Part shown: piece after piece, positions 1 through 8,718 of the stretch
How the letters are laid out: each line of letters begins with the position of its first letter
Numbering within the stretch: the stretch's first letter is position 1
Source: JBEKCD01 sp050015055
GTDB taxonomy: Archaea > Thermoproteota > Bathyarchaeia > Bathyarchaeales > Bathycorpusculaceae
Length of the DNA stretch: 64,000 nt
Direction: 5' to 3'
Assembly (NCBI GenBank): GCA_050015055.1
Contig: JBEKCD010000009.1
Span: forward strand, 1-64,000
The notes under the pieces: model-generated
The model's database searches: none
The model's input: the letters and a program-made list of their open reading frames with translations, nothing else
What the model was told of the DNA's origin: nothing
Position numbers and translations under genes: made by a program

Positions 1-29
1 TAAATCGACCTTGCCAAACAAGGTCTCAA

Positions 30-78
30 GAGTCTCGTATCTCTTCATTTATCACCCTAAATAGGAGGTACGAGACTC
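30..78. repeat. 10-bp inverted repeat upstream of the phosphofructokinase gene
   Basis: GAGTCTCGTA at 30-39 is matched perfectly by TACGAGACTC at 69-78, with a 29-nt loop between them. It lies about 70 bp before the phosphofructokinase start. It could be an operator, the terminator of a gene left of the window, or a hairpin in a leader. The sequence does not decide between these. Confidence 0.5.
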
Positions 79-147
79 AACTTATTACAATTCATGAATT
101 TCGGAACAAGCACGCGCGCGCTAGGGGAAGCGTAGGGAGGAAAACGG

Positions 148-1176
148 TTGAAAGTTGGAATCTTGAGTGGAGGCGGAGATGCTCCTGGAATCAACGCGGT
201 TATTCGGGCAGTCGTTAGAAAGGGCATACAAAACTATGGATACGAAATCCTCGGCATAAGAGACGGCTGGGCCGGACTGCTTGAAGCCAGGTATCTGCCG
301 CTGGACTTGAACTCTGCTTCGGGTCTTCTTCCACGAGGAGGCTCAATCCTGGGTACCTCTAGAACCAACCCTTTCAAGGCTGAAAAGGGACCTGAAAAGA
401 TGATGAAAAACGCTAAAAAAGCTGCAATTGAGGCGGTCATCGCGATCGGCGGGGACGACACACTGAGCGTTGCTGAAAAGATGGGCAAGCATGGACTCAA
501 ATGTGTGGGCGTGCCCAAAACTATCGATAATGACCTGGCTGGAACCGACTACACGTTCGGCTTCAACACGGCAGTCTCAATAGCCACAGAAGCCTTAGAC
601 AGACTTCACACGACTGCGGAAACGCATCACAGGGTCATAATCCTGGAAGTCATGGGCAGATACACCGGGTGGATAGCCCTAGAAGCGGGAATAGGCGGGG
701 GAGCAGACGTCGTGCTGATTCCTGAAAAACCCTTCGACATAGGCGAAGTATGCGGCCTGATAAAACGAAGGCAGGCGAGAGGTAGAAACTTCAGCATAGT
801 AGTGGTTGCGGAAGGAGCGAAACCGAAGGGCGGAGTTGAAATAGTCTACAGTGAAAGCTTGGACGAGTTTGGACACATCAGACTCGGAGGCATCGGCTAC
901 TACCTGGGAAAGGAGATTGAAAGATGCTTAAACGTTGAAACCCGTGTTGTCGTCTTGGGGCACCTTCAACGCGGCGGTAGCCCAACAGCCTATGACAGAG
1001 TGTTAGCCACAAGGTTCGGAATAGCAGCCGTAGACCTGGTTCATGAAGGGAGATTCGGACACATGGTTGCCATAAAAGGAAACAGAATCGTTTCCGTGCC
1101 GCTCAAAGAGGTTGTCGGCAAAAGGAAAACAGTCGACCTGGAGCTCTATAACATAGCAAGTGTTTTCTTCGGCTGA
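148..1176 (+). CDS. pfp: 6-phosphofructokinase, pyrophosphate-dependent type
   Basis: This enzyme interconverts fructose 6-phosphate and fructose 1,6-bisphosphate in the cytoplasm. The 342-residue protein opens with the phosphofructokinase signature GILSGGGDAPGIN. It carries GGDDT near residue 110 and PKTIDND near 125, where ATP-using enzymes normally have GGDGS and PGTIDND. The second Asp and the Lys are the classic marks of pyrophosphate use, so a reversible PPi-PFK is inferred. The fructose 6-phosphate motif MGRYTGW follows near residue 170. The TTG start is preceded by GGGAGG at 134-139. It stands alone. The glucan phosphorylase near 24 kb could feed hexose phosphate into the same route. 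The family assignment is firm; the phosphoryl donor is predicted from two residues. Confidence 0.9.
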   Translation: MKVGILSGGGDAPGINAVIRAVVRKGIQNYGYEILGIRDGWAGLLEARYLPLDLNSASGLLPRGGSILGTSRTNPFKAEKGPEKMMKNAKKAAIEAVIAIGGDDTLSVAEKMGKHGLKCVGVPKTIDNDLAGTDYTFGFNTAVSIATEALDRLHTTAETHHRVIILEVMGRYTGWIALEAGIGGGADVVLIPEKPFDIGEVCGLIKRRQARGRNFSIVVVAEGAKPKGGVEIVYSESLDEFGHIRLGGIGYYLGKEIERCLNVETRVVVLGHLQRGGSPTAYDRVLATRFGIAAVDLVHEGRFGHMVAIKGNRIVSVPLKEVVGKRKTVDLELYNIASVFFG

Positions 1177-1224
1177 AACTTCATGCTATCCTGTCTTAGC
1201 TTGCGCGCGCTTGTACGGCATGGC

Positions 1225-1372
1225 TTAGGCTTGCTTTTTCGATTTGAAAATCGGAATTACAGCTAGTGACGAAAGAACTACACCAATACCAAAATAGACT
1301 CATTGAGGTGTTTCATAATGTTGTAAAGTCGTTGTGGTTGAAACTGTTGCAGTTTGAATGTTTTGATTAGCG
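1225..1372 (-). pseudogene. Remnant of a surface-protein C-terminus (Thr-rich stalk plus membrane anchor)
   Basis: Read on the minus strand, one frame gives a Thr-rich stretch (TVSTTTTLQHYETPQ), then a TGA, then a hydrophobic segment (VYFGIGVVLSSLAVIPIF) ending in the basic tail KSKKQA and TAA. This is the usual C-terminal architecture of anchored archaeal surface proteins. The in-frame stop and the absence of an upstream domain suggest a decayed gene end. The short length means coincidence cannot be excluded. Confidence 0.35.
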
Positions 1373-1445
1373 GGGATGGCAAGATAGCGCGCGTGCTGCC
1401 CAAAAAGGTGCGGAACGGCCCAGCCCTAAACGGGGGCGGAACCTG

Positions 1446-1601
1446 TGGCGGGCCCGACGGGAATTGAACCCGCGACCTTCCCGAGACAACAGTCAAACTG
1501 TGTCTTTACGGATGTCTCTGTAGGCAGAGAGCTGCTTAAGAGTCTCGGCCCAGTTTTCTTGCTTCTGGTCCGCCGCTCTAGCCTGACTGAGCCACGGGCC
1601 C
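1446..1601 (-). tRNA. Intron-containing tRNA, probably Lys (CTT)
   Basis: The acceptor strands GGGCCCG (5', ending at 1601) and CGGGCCC pair perfectly, followed by discriminator G and an encoded CCA (1446-1448 on the plus strand). The D arm GCTC/GAGC and the T arm GCGGG-TTCAATT-CCCGT are clear. The 156-nt gene is about 80 nt too long, so introns are required. The best reading pairs CGAGA with TCTCG as the anticodon stem and gives loop CTCTTAA, hence anticodon CTT. One intron would lie between the D and anticodon stems, where GGACCAG and CTGGGCC form an imperfect hairpin, and one after the anticodon. An alternative pairing, GCGGA/TCCGT, exists, so anticodon and splice sites are tentative. The variable loop looks a few bases long in the preferred reading. 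Confidence 0.75.
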
Positions 1602-1625
1602 ACGTATTATTGTCATCTGGATTCG

Positions 1626-1635
1626 CTTTTATAAG
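1626..1635 (-). promoter_or_regulatory. TATA box of the intron-containing tRNA gene
   Basis: CTTATAAAAG on the minus strand is centred about 29 bp before the first base of the tRNA, the normal archaeal TATA spacing. Confidence 0.6.
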
Positions 1636-1689
1636 TTTAGCCTATCGATGAAAAGGAAACGGTTGTCTCTCAAGCTCCACTGCTATTTG

Positions 1690-2004
1690 TTAGTCGTAGC
1701 GTTTCAGGTGAATCATTCTTCTGTAGCTTTTCAAGTCTGCGGCCACTCGCTTCAGAAGATACAGTTCTTCCATTGTCTTCTGGAAGTCTGTGAATTCTTC
1801 ATGGAACTCCTTTAGGGTTGCGTTGTTTTCTTTCATCGCTTTCATCTTGGGGAAAATTCGTGGACGAGATGGAGGGTTTTCATCGTTTGTCGGCTACCAA
1901 CATGGCCATTTTCCGTTATTGAGGAGAAAGGAGAAGGCTTCGAAAAACGGAAAAAAGATGTTCTTGGCCAAATGTGGTTCACCTTCAACCTCTTGCCCCT
2001 TCAT
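1690..2004 (-). pseudogene. Small gene interrupted by an in-frame TAG
   Basis: An ATG at 2004 opens a 36-codon frame ending in WPCW and TAG (1894-1896). The same frame continues with PTNDENPPSRPRIFPK and a Lys/Glu-rich helical part to TAA at 1690, for 104 codons in all. The two halves read like one protein. A TATA-like element at 2033-2042 sits about 30 bp upstream of the first ATG, so the long version has its own promoter. The downstream part alone could also start at ATG 1845 and give 51 residues. Possible explanations are a nonsense mutation, two separate small proteins, or amber readthrough. TAG is used as a normal stop elsewhere in the window (for example the PHP and CobO genes), which argues against routine recoding. 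The family was not recognised. Confidence 0.5.
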
Positions 2005-2032
2005 GTCGTCGTAAGACTTAAGATGTCTGTCG

Positions 2033-2042
2033 CTTATAAAAA
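2033..2042 (-). promoter_or_regulatory. TATA box of the TAG-interrupted small gene
   Basis: TTTTTATAAG on the minus strand lies about 30-40 bp before the ATG at 2004, which would place transcription start close to 2012. Confidence 0.45.
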
Positions 2043-2094
2043 GGTTACTGCATCACAATCAAGTACAAACGGTCTGGACAACGTTGGCTGAACG

Positions 2095-2655
2095 TTAGCC
2101 TATGGCCAGAACGCCTTCCAGTGCTTTTTTCTCCGGAACGCTCAACTGGTTGGAGAGCCATGATTTCAACAATAGGTTGTATTTTGGCAGTTCTCCACTA
2201 TAGGTCATGATTTGATTGTCTTTCACCGCATCCACTTGGAAGGTTTTGTCATCTTCCCTGTACATGAAAGACAGTGTCTGAGCCTCTGCGGCCATTGCTT
2301 GGAAATCTTCCCATTGTTTGCATCGAATGATAACAGAGGGCCCATGCGCTTCTCTGACCTGCGCATCTTCACGCTTCTGAGCGGAGGGCATAGTCTGCGG
2401 TAATGATGTCGACGGCGTCTCATGTGGGGCTGAAAGGTAAGTTATGAGGTTTGTAATCTCGCTCTGGAGTGTGCTCAGTCGTTCCTCAACTCTTTCCACC
2501 TTGGCGTTCAATTCCCCAGTATCGCCCATCTTCTCAGTCACGCTTGCAAGCTCGTTTATTAGGCGATCGAGGTCCTTTTCGTGTTCCTTCAGGACACTCA
2601 CTATGAAATCAAGTGCTTCCAATGCCTCGTCTTTTGATGGAATCTTCTTGGACAT
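2095..2655 (-). CDS. Hypothetical protein with N-terminal coiled coil
   Basis: The 186-residue protein was not recognised. Residues 5 to about 75 are rich in Lys, Glu and Leu with heptad spacing (KVERVEERLSTLQSEITNL), predicting a coiled coil. A Ser/Thr/Pro linker follows at about 78-95, and a compact C-terminal domain occupies about 105-186. No membrane segment or signal peptide is visible. The ATG at 2655 is chosen over the GTG one codon earlier because a GGAGAG lies at normal distance. The layout (coiled coil, linker, globular tail) fits an adaptor or oligomerising protein, but that is only inference. It is convergent with nothing and stands alone. Confidence 0.7.
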   Translation of the reverse strand: MSKKIPSKDEALEALDFIVSVLKEHEKDLDRLINELASVTEKMGDTGELNAKVERVEERLSTLQSEITNLITYLSAPHETPSTSLPQTMPSAQKREDAQVREAHGPSVIIRCKQWEDFQAMAAEAQTLSFMYREDDKTFQVDAVKDNQIMTYSGELPKYNLLLKSWLSNQLSVPEKKALEGVLAIG

Positions 2656-3244
2656 CACTGTCTCTCCATCTTCTTAGGCTATAAAATATCCTGCTTGATA
2701 AATAAACGTAGCGAATCCTCAAAACATATCCATGTGAAGAGCTATTCGTACTTATTGAGAATAATATTCAATGTATCACAAATTATCAAAACGTTTATGA
2801 CTCAGGTTAGCGACTCGCGCGAGCTTCGGGACTGGCAATGGTTAACTCAAAGTGTAATGTCAAGAACAACAACAATCGTAGTCACGGATTAATGTTGGAA
2901 AGCAACGAGCTAGACCTTGAAAGGTCCGTTGCGCGCGCGCAGCTTGCATCCATCCTCAAGATTTCCAAGTTTGTTAGACCAGGCAAAATATCGACCTATG
3001 GTTCCTTCATCATTTTCTATGGGTCTTCCTTGCAATGCTCTATCGCGCGCGCAGGCGCTGTTCTTTGCGTGAAGCGTACGCACTTCTGGGCGCCTGTTTT
3101 ATCGATTTCTTAGACTTGCAGAAGCGTCGTGAACGAAACTCTGAGAACAAAGAAACAGCCGACCAGCCAAATCGGGCGCGCTAATTCAAAACAGGGAAAC
3201 AAGCTCGCCTCTTTGCTGAAACTTCTTTCGGAAGAAGTGTCCAG
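2656..3244. other. 590-bp stretch without a convincing gene; holds GC motifs
   Basis: The stretch contains alternating GC motifs at 2816-2821 (within the palindrome CTCGCGCGAG), 2931-2940, 3044-3052 and 3176-3181. A plus-strand frame from 2838 to 3113 is open but has low-complexity, unprotein-like composition and encodes two of the GC motifs as Ala-Arg-Ala. I see no RNA gene here. Confidence 0.5.
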
Positions 3245-3319
3245 TGGACCGGGCGGGATTTGGACCCACGACCTCCGCATTGCGAATGCGGCGTTCATAC
3301 CAGACTGAACTACCGGCCC
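3245..3319 (-). tRNA. tRNA-Ala (CGC)
   Basis: A full cloverleaf is visible: acceptor GGGCCGG with CCGGTCC (one G-U pair), D stem GTTC/GAAC, anticodon stem CCGCA/TGCGG with loop TTCGCAA (anticodon CGC, alanine), variable loop AGGTC, T arm GTGGG-TCCAAAT-CCCGC, and discriminator A. CCA is not encoded, unlike in the other tRNA of this window. No intron is present. Confidence 0.93.
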
Positions 3320-3498
3320 GAGGATTTTCTCTCTGAAGAAAACATTCAGTAGCAGATAAAGAGCTTACGGTTTCGGTTTGAGGTTGAACGTAGTCAGATA
3401 TTGAGGATGGAGAATGTTCCAGATTTGACACGTTGCGATCGTTGTTTCTCGCATAGTCCTCGCCGGGACAGTCATTCTGAAGCTCCTTTGACACAGGT

Positions 3499-6400
3499 TT
3501 AGCGTCCGTTCCGTGTGGAGGGTTCTTTTCGTTCCGCATCGATTGCAATGTAGACTTTCTTTTCGTCCAATTGTGACTCGTGCCATTCTGTTTCGGTTTC
3601 TTCGCGGTCTACGGGAAGATGAATGTTCTTTGTGCGGGTTAGGTCCTTCATCTCTTGCAGGTACGGTTGCAGAAGCTGGATGGTTTCTTGGTCGAGTTCG
3701 GCTATGCGAACGGCTTCCAGTACGTCGGTTGGCTTGTACCCGAGTTCTTTCCTCAGAGCTTGGACTCTTCGTGCCAAGTCGCGCATTACTCCTTCGCCCA
3801 ACAGTTTCTGGTCGCGGTGAACATCCACGAAGACCTGCGCATCGTTCTCGGATGCTGATGCCCATCCTTCGTCTGTGACGTGGTGCGGGGCCCTTTCAGA
3901 ATATTCGACGGCTTTGACGTTGGTGAGCTCAAGCAGAAGGTCTTCGACGTTTTTGAGGGCTTTCAGTTTTTTTTCGGGGGCCACTACGACCATTTTGCTG
4001 AGGGGCCATCTTCTCTTCAGTTTAGCACTCTGCCTCGCTGAGTATGCTAGTGAGACAATGTTGAACAGGGTTTGAAAGTCCTCTTCCACTGCTTTGTTGC
4101 GAAGTTCTCCATTAGGTTTGGGCCAGTTTTCAAGATTGACCGTTTCGGGAAGGGTTGAGTCGAGTTGTCTGTAAATGTTCTGATACAGAGCCTCGCTGAG
4201 GTAAGGCGTAACTGGGTTGAAGAGCAACGTTATGGTTTTGAGGGCATTCCACAGGGTCGAATAGACCGCGAGCCTTCTGCATAACGTGTCTGGGTCGTCT
4301 GTCCATAGTTCCTTCCGAACCATGGGGACGTAGAGTCTGCTCAGGTCTTCTATGACCGCATCTTCCAATGCGGCCAGGGCTACGTTGAATTCGCATGTTT
4401 CCAGCTTTGCCGTGTAGGTCTCTATTGTCTGTTGAAGCCTTGAAAGGAGCCATAGGTCGGGGCTTTTCAGCTGTTTTTCGCGCTTTGCCGATTCGAGCGT
4501 GTGTTTTTGAGGGTTGAACCCGTCGAATTCGGAGTTTTGAGCGAAGAATCTGCTGAGATGGTACAGCGTGGACAGCACTTGATACGGACGGCGACTCAGT
4601 TCTTGAGGATCAAAATCGTTCGGGTCTGTAGGTGGACACTTTCTCAGCACGTAGAACCTGAACACGTCTGCGGAGTATTTTCGCAGTGCATCATTTGCCT
4701 CTATCACGTTTCCGAGGCTCTTGCTCATTTTTCTGCCTCTAGCGTCCTGGGTTAAGCCTTGAAGCAGGAATGACTTGTAGGGCGGTTCTGCTTTTCCGGT
4801 CAGTATGACATATTCTAGGAGCAGGGTGTTTGCCCATCCTCTTGTCTGATCCATGGCCTCGGTGAGGTAGTCGACTGGCACGTACTTCTTGAATTCTTCA
4901 TCTGTGAATCTGGCGTAGGGTGATGCTCCGCTGTTGTGCCAAGCGTCGAGCACGAAATCTTCTCTATGCATCACTCCTCCGCATTTTTCGCATTTCAGTG
5001 TGATGCGGTCTACCCATGGTTTGTGCAGTTCAAAGTCTGCCTGTGGCTTTTCTAGGGCTTTGGCGAGAAGCTCTTTTTTGCTTGCCACAAGTGTTTTTGT
5101 TCCGCACTCTTCGCATTTCCATATGGGTAATGGTGCTCCCCAGACTCGCTCTCTGGATATGCACCATGGTTTGCCTTCTTTTAAGAAGGATATGAAACGG
5201 TTCTTTGGGCTTTCGTAGAAGTAGTTCACTTTCTCGGCGGCTTCCAATACCTTTGAGTTTATTCTGTCGGTTCTCAGAAAGTACTCTTTTCTGGCCAACC
5301 ACACAAGCTTGTGGTGGGATCGCCAGCATGTTGGATATTCATGTTTCAGGGTTTCAGCTGAGACGAGTAGGCCTCTCTTTCGCAGTTCCTCAACCACCAT
5401 GGCGTCCGTGTCTCTTGCGAATTTGCCGTTGAAGACGCCCGCGCCTTTCGTGAACTTTACTTCGTCGTCGAAGGGTGCGAAGATTGGAACGCCCCGTTTC
5501 TGTGCAGCGAAGAAGTCTTCTTCGCCGTTCCCGGGCGATTGGTGCACGACTCCCGTTGCCGTGTTCACGTCCACGAAATCCTCAAGTATTACCCTGTGTA
5601 CGAGTGGATGTTTTTTCTCAAGCTCTGCTTGTTCAGGAACTATGTCTTTGAACGGATAGTCGTATCTTGTTCCCTCAAGGTTTTTTCCCGTGACGGTTTC
5701 TGTTATTTCATATTTTTCTATTCCCAGCTCTTGCATGACTGGCTGAACGCGTGGCTGGGCAAGTATCCATTTTTCATCGTTGACTTTGACTTTCGCGTAT
5801 TCTGCTTCAGGGTGCACGGCCAGCATCATGTCGGTGATGAGAGTGAAGGGCATGGTTGTCCAGACGAGAAAGTACTCGTCCCGTTTGCCGGCGAGTTTGA
5901 ATTTGAAGTACAGGCTGGGGTCTTCGACGATCTTGTATGCTCCTTCATAGCCTACTTCTGCGCTGCTCAAGCTTGTTTGACAGCCCGGGCAGTAGGCGAC
6001 CACGTAGTGTCCTTCTTCAAGCAGGCCTTGGTCCCATGCGCGCTTGAGGATTTGCCATTCTCTTTCAATATATTCGTCTTTGTAGGTCCAGTACGCCTTG
6101 TCGTGGTCCATGAAGATGCCGAGTCTGCCGTCAGCCGCTACCCATTCCTTGTAATATTTCATTATGGCTTTCTTGCATTCCTGTATGAAACGTTCCATTC
6201 CCACTTTTTCTAGAAGTTCCCGCTTGTTCTTTACTCCCAGCAGCTTCTCAACTTCCAGCTCCACGGGCAAGCCTTGACAGTCCCATCCAGCCCAGAAAGG
6301 TAGGTAATAGCCCTGCATCGTCTTCCATCGGTAACGAAGATCCTTCATGACGCGGCCTCTTGCATGACCCACGTGAGGTATGCCGTTGAGCGTAGGCGGC

Positions 6401-6567
6401 CCTTCCACGTAGCCCAAAACGCCGCTATTGTTCTTTTCTCTAAAAAGCGCCAGCTTCTGCTGCACGCGGTTTGTTTCCCAGAATTCACGTATTTCTTTCT
6501 CAAGCTCAAGCGGGCTGTAACTTGCAGTCAAGCCTTTTTCAGAAGTGGTTCCGAATTTGGCGGTCAC
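3499..6567 (-). CDS. ileS: Isoleucyl-tRNA synthetase
   Basis: This enzyme charges tRNA-Ile in the cytoplasm. The 1022-residue length suits the archaeal/eukaryotic-type enzyme. The class I signature HVGH is at about residues 65-68, after GYVEGPPTLNG, and KMSKS is at about 611-615. The editing domain (CP1) lies between them, with zinc-binding CxxC pairs near 450-540 (CEECGTKT and CEKCGG). The anticodon-binding domain follows. The last ~40 residues are charged and extend past the usual end. The ATG at 6567 gives an N-terminus that aligns with the family start (SPLELEKEIREFWE). A TATA-like element on the minus strand at about 6613-6623 would drive the gene. Single-gene unit. Confidence 0.97.
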   Translation of the reverse strand: MTAKFGTTSEKGLTASYSPLELEKEIREFWETNRVQQKLALFREKNNSGVLGYVEGPPTLNGIPHVGHARGRVMKDLRYRWKTMQGYYLPFWAGWDCQGLPVELEVEKLLGVKNKRELLEKVGMERFIQECKKAIMKYYKEWVAADGRLGIFMDHDKAYWTYKDEYIEREWQILKRAWDQGLLEEGHYVVAYCPGCQTSLSSAEVGYEGAYKIVEDPSLYFKFKLAGKRDEYFLVWTTMPFTLITDMMLAVHPEAEYAKVKVNDEKWILAQPRVQPVMQELGIEKYEITETVTGKNLEGTRYDYPFKDIVPEQAELEKKHPLVHRVILEDFVDVNTATGVVHQSPGNGEEDFFAAQKRGVPIFAPFDDEVKFTKGAGVFNGKFARDTDAMVVEELRKRGLLVSAETLKHEYPTCWRSHHKLVWLARKEYFLRTDRINSKVLEAAEKVNYFYESPKNRFISFLKEGKPWCISRERVWGAPLPIWKCEECGTKTLVASKKELLAKALEKPQADFELHKPWVDRITLKCEKCGGVMHREDFVLDAWHNSGASPYARFTDEEFKKYVPVDYLTEAMDQTRGWANTLLLEYVILTGKAEPPYKSFLLQGLTQDARGRKMSKSLGNVIEANDALRKYSADVFRFYVLRKCPPTDPNDFDPQELSRRPYQVLSTLYHLSRFFAQNSEFDGFNPQKHTLESAKREKQLKSPDLWLLSRLQQTIETYTAKLETCEFNVALAALEDAVIEDLSRLYVPMVRKELWTDDPDTLCRRLAVYSTLWNALKTITLLFNPVTPYLSEALYQNIYRQLDSTLPETVNLENWPKPNGELRNKAVEEDFQTLFNIVSLAYSARQSAKLKRRWPLSKMVVVAPEKKLKALKNVEDLLLELTNVKAVEYSERAPHHVTDEGWASASENDAQVFVDVHRDQKLLGEGVMRDLARRVQALRKELGYKPTDVLEAVRIAELDQETIQLLQPYLQEMKDLTRTKNIHLPVDREETETEWHESQLDEKKVYIAIDAERKEPSTRNGR

Positions 6568-6699
6568 CTTTCATCACATTGCACCCGCAAAACACAACAG
6601 AATAGCCCTAGCCACATATAACCTTTGCTTATCAGCTCTAAACATGAATGAAAGAGCACTTTTGCGTATCGCCCACAGAAAGCTGTGCATACTTGGTCC

Positions 6700-6739
6700 T
6701 TGCCCGTCTTCGTTAGGGCAAAGCGGGAAATCGCCCGCT
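6700..6739. terminator. Two adjacent hairpins between pyrK and ileS
   Basis: TTGCCC (6700-6705) pairs with GGGCAA (6716-6721). Immediately next, AGCGGG (6722-6727) pairs with CCCGCT (6734-6739). They lie about 40 bp after the pyrK stop. There is no clear T tract, so a terminator role is only a guess; a small structured RNA is the alternative. Confidence 0.35.
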
Positions 6740-6778
6740 GGTGATACGTTTTGCGGGTGTCCTACTGCGTTCCATTGT

Positions 6779-7579
6779 TCAATCCAGAGGTATTCTTCGT
6801 CCAGTGAGGTCACGTTTTGAGTTTCCGAATTCGGTTTTGACTTCTCGCAGTTGTTTTGAAGTGAACACTGGTCCGTCCGCGCAGACGCGGTACTTGCCAA
6901 CCGTACAGCTTCCGCAGAGGCCTATGGCGCAGCGCATCAGCCGTTCAAGGCTTGCTTCCAAGTTTGTTCGATGTTCTTCTGCGAGTTCGAAGATCCTTCG
7001 GAGCATCTTTTCAGGCCCGCACGCGTAGATGATGTTGAACCTCTCTCTTGCCAAAATCTGTTCGACAGGTTCCGTGCACAAGCCTGTTACGCCACAGCTG
7101 CCATCCTCGGTCGAGGTTACAAGTCGCACTTGGCCTCTACTGAAAGATTGCTCAAGCTGATTCATGAAAAGTAGTTCACTCTGTGTTTTTGCGCCCATAA
7201 CGAAGACTCCTCTTGTCATTCTGGGCAGCAGTCTGTTGGCCAGAAACAACAGGGGGGCGGTGCCTGTGCCCCCTGCAACCATGAGCACGCTTCCTTGGAC
7301 CGTTGAAAAGCTGTTCCCGAAGGGTCCGCGCACTCCAAGGACGTTGCCCGCCTTCGCCTCATGTAACGCTCTTGTTGCCTGGCCCACTCTCTTGACCGCC
7401 ACTGAAACTAGCCCGCCTTCGTCCACGCCAAGTATGCTCAATGGTATCTCGTCCACGCCGGGAATCCAAAGCATCAGGAATTGGCCGGGCTGGGCCTTGG
7501 CACAGTGAGTATCCCTGAAGCTGAAAGTCTTCACGGTCGGACTTTCGGTTTTTACGTTCAAGATTTGCGTTGTTCTCAT
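6779..7579 (-). CDS. pyrK: Dihydroorotate dehydrogenase electron-transfer subunit
   Basis: PyrK passes electrons from the FMN subunit PyrD to NAD through FAD and a 2Fe-2S cluster. The 266-residue protein has a ferredoxin-reductase-like FAD domain (about 1-95), an NAD-binding domain with GGTGTAPLLFLA near 100-115, and near the C-terminus the cysteine cluster CAIGLCGSCTVGKYRVC that binds the iron-sulfur centre. The ATG at 7579 is preferred over the ORF's first start at 7609 because it falls just after the pyrD stop and matches the family N-terminus. It is translated after pyrD in a two-gene operon. Confidence 0.93.
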   Translation of the reverse strand: MRTTQILNVKTESPTVKTFSFRDTHCAKAQPGQFLMLWIPGVDEIPLSILGVDEGGLVSVAVKRVGQATRALHEAKAGNVLGVRGPFGNSFSTVQGSVLMVAGGTGTAPLLFLANRLLPRMTRGVFVMGAKTQSELLFMNQLEQSFSRGQVRLVTSTEDGSCGVTGLCTEPVEQILARERFNIIYACGPEKMLRRIFELAEEHRTNLEASLERLMRCAIGLCGSCTVGKYRVCADGPVFTSKQLREVKTEFGNSKRDLTGRRIPLD

Positions 7580-7583
7580 TCGA

Positions 7584-8507
7584 TTAGCTGCGATGTGATA
7601 AACCGACAATCTCCTCCACCTTCTTGAAGTGTTTGCTTTTAAGGTATCTTTCTATTCCCAGAGAGACCCTTCTGAAAACGTTCGATCCCTTGAGCGATAT
7701 GGCAGTGCCTATTTGAACCGCCGAGGCCCCAGCGAGCAGAAACTCTACAGCGTCACGCCAGTCAACGATGCCTCCGCAACCCATTATCGGAACCTTGACC
7801 CGTTCATACGCGTCGTACACGCATCTGAGCGCCACAGGCTTGACGGCCGGCCCCGAAAGACCGCCAACCCTGTTGCCCAGAATCGGCATGGCGGTCTCAA
7901 CATCTATCGCCATCGCCTTGATAGTGTTCATAATCGTCAAGCCATCGGCGCCAGCCTCAACTGCCGCTTCGGCAACGTATGCCATGCTCGTCACGTTAGG
8001 GGATAACTTGACAAAAACCGGCTTGGTGACAGCCGCCTTGACTTTCTTGACAACCTCGGCGAGAGTTTCTGGGCATTGTCCGATTTCTGAGCCTGTATCC
8101 TTGACGTGAGGGCACGACACGTTGAGTTCTACAGCATCGGCACCCGCTGCCGTGGCTTTCTCGGCAATGGTCGCATACTCTTCAGCCGAATAACCATAGA
8201 TGCTGAATATCAAAGGAACATGGGGGATGGCGACTTTGATCCGATGAAACTCTCCAAGATATTCCTTGATGCCAGGGTTGGGCAGTCCCATGGCGTTGAT
8301 TAGACCACAACTTGCCTGAACAACTGTTGGATTCGAGTAGCCTCCCCGCGGTTTCAGACCAACAGATTTCGTGACCACAGCCCCAGCACCGCCCTTCACA
8401 AGGTTTTCCAACGTTTCCGCTGAATAGCCCAAGACACCAGAAGCCAGAATTGTTGGGTTAGCAAGCTGCAGGCCTGCCAGATCAACCATCAGACTGCTTT
8501 CAATCAT
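7584..8507 (-). CDS. pyrD: Dihydroorotate dehydrogenase, catalytic subunit
   Basis: PyrD oxidises dihydroorotate to orotate in pyrimidine synthesis. It is a class 1B-type TIM barrel: about 307 residues, with KSVGLKPRGGYSNPTV near 50-65, the NVSCPH substrate motif near 130, VKLSPN near 165, and the FMN phosphate motif IMGCGGIVDWRDAVEFLLAGASAVQIGT near 240-270, followed by the tail domain. The catalytic base of class 1 enzymes is Cys, and the C of NVSCPH/ELNVSC fits. The start is uncertain: ATG 8507 is chosen with AAGGTG upstream, while the frame is open to 8540 and ATG 8489 is also possible. pyrK follows directly. Confidence 0.94.
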   Translation of the reverse strand: MIESSLMVDLAGLQLANPTILASGVLGYSAETLENLVKGGAGAVVTKSVGLKPRGGYSNPTVVQASCGLINAMGLPNPGIKEYLGEFHRIKVAIPHVPLIFSIYGYSAEEYATIAEKATAAGADAVELNVSCPHVKDTGSEIGQCPETLAEVVKKVKAAVTKPVFVKLSPNVTSMAYVAEAAVEAGADGLTIMNTIKAMAIDVETAMPILGNRVGGLSGPAVKPVALRCVYDAYERVKVPIMGCGGIVDWRDAVEFLLAGASAVQIGTAISLKGSNVFRRVSLGIERYLKSKHFKKVEEIVGLSHRS

Positions 8508-8718
8508 ATTCACAATGGACACCTTTTCCGTGCGGCACATCTTGATTATCAGAACGTTATTTTCTGCAGATGAAGCATATATCTCCTTGCACTTCCACGA
8601 ACTCCAAACCTAATCTTCCAAGAAAAATAGCCACGCACAGCGGAATTCTGCCCAACCGTCCGGGAATTGTGACAAAAAAAGGCGCGACGTCCCTCGCTGT
8701 CAAACGACAGCAAGGACG

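Noticed and set aside
2838..3113. Plus-strand open frame of 91 codons
   Set aside because: Composition is not protein-like, it encodes two GC motifs as Ala-Arg-Ala, and no ribosome-binding site or promoter is evident.
5539..6213. Long plus-strand frame of 224 codons inside ileS
   Set aside because: Mirror frame of a confident synthetase gene, with Phe/Cys-rich shadow composition.
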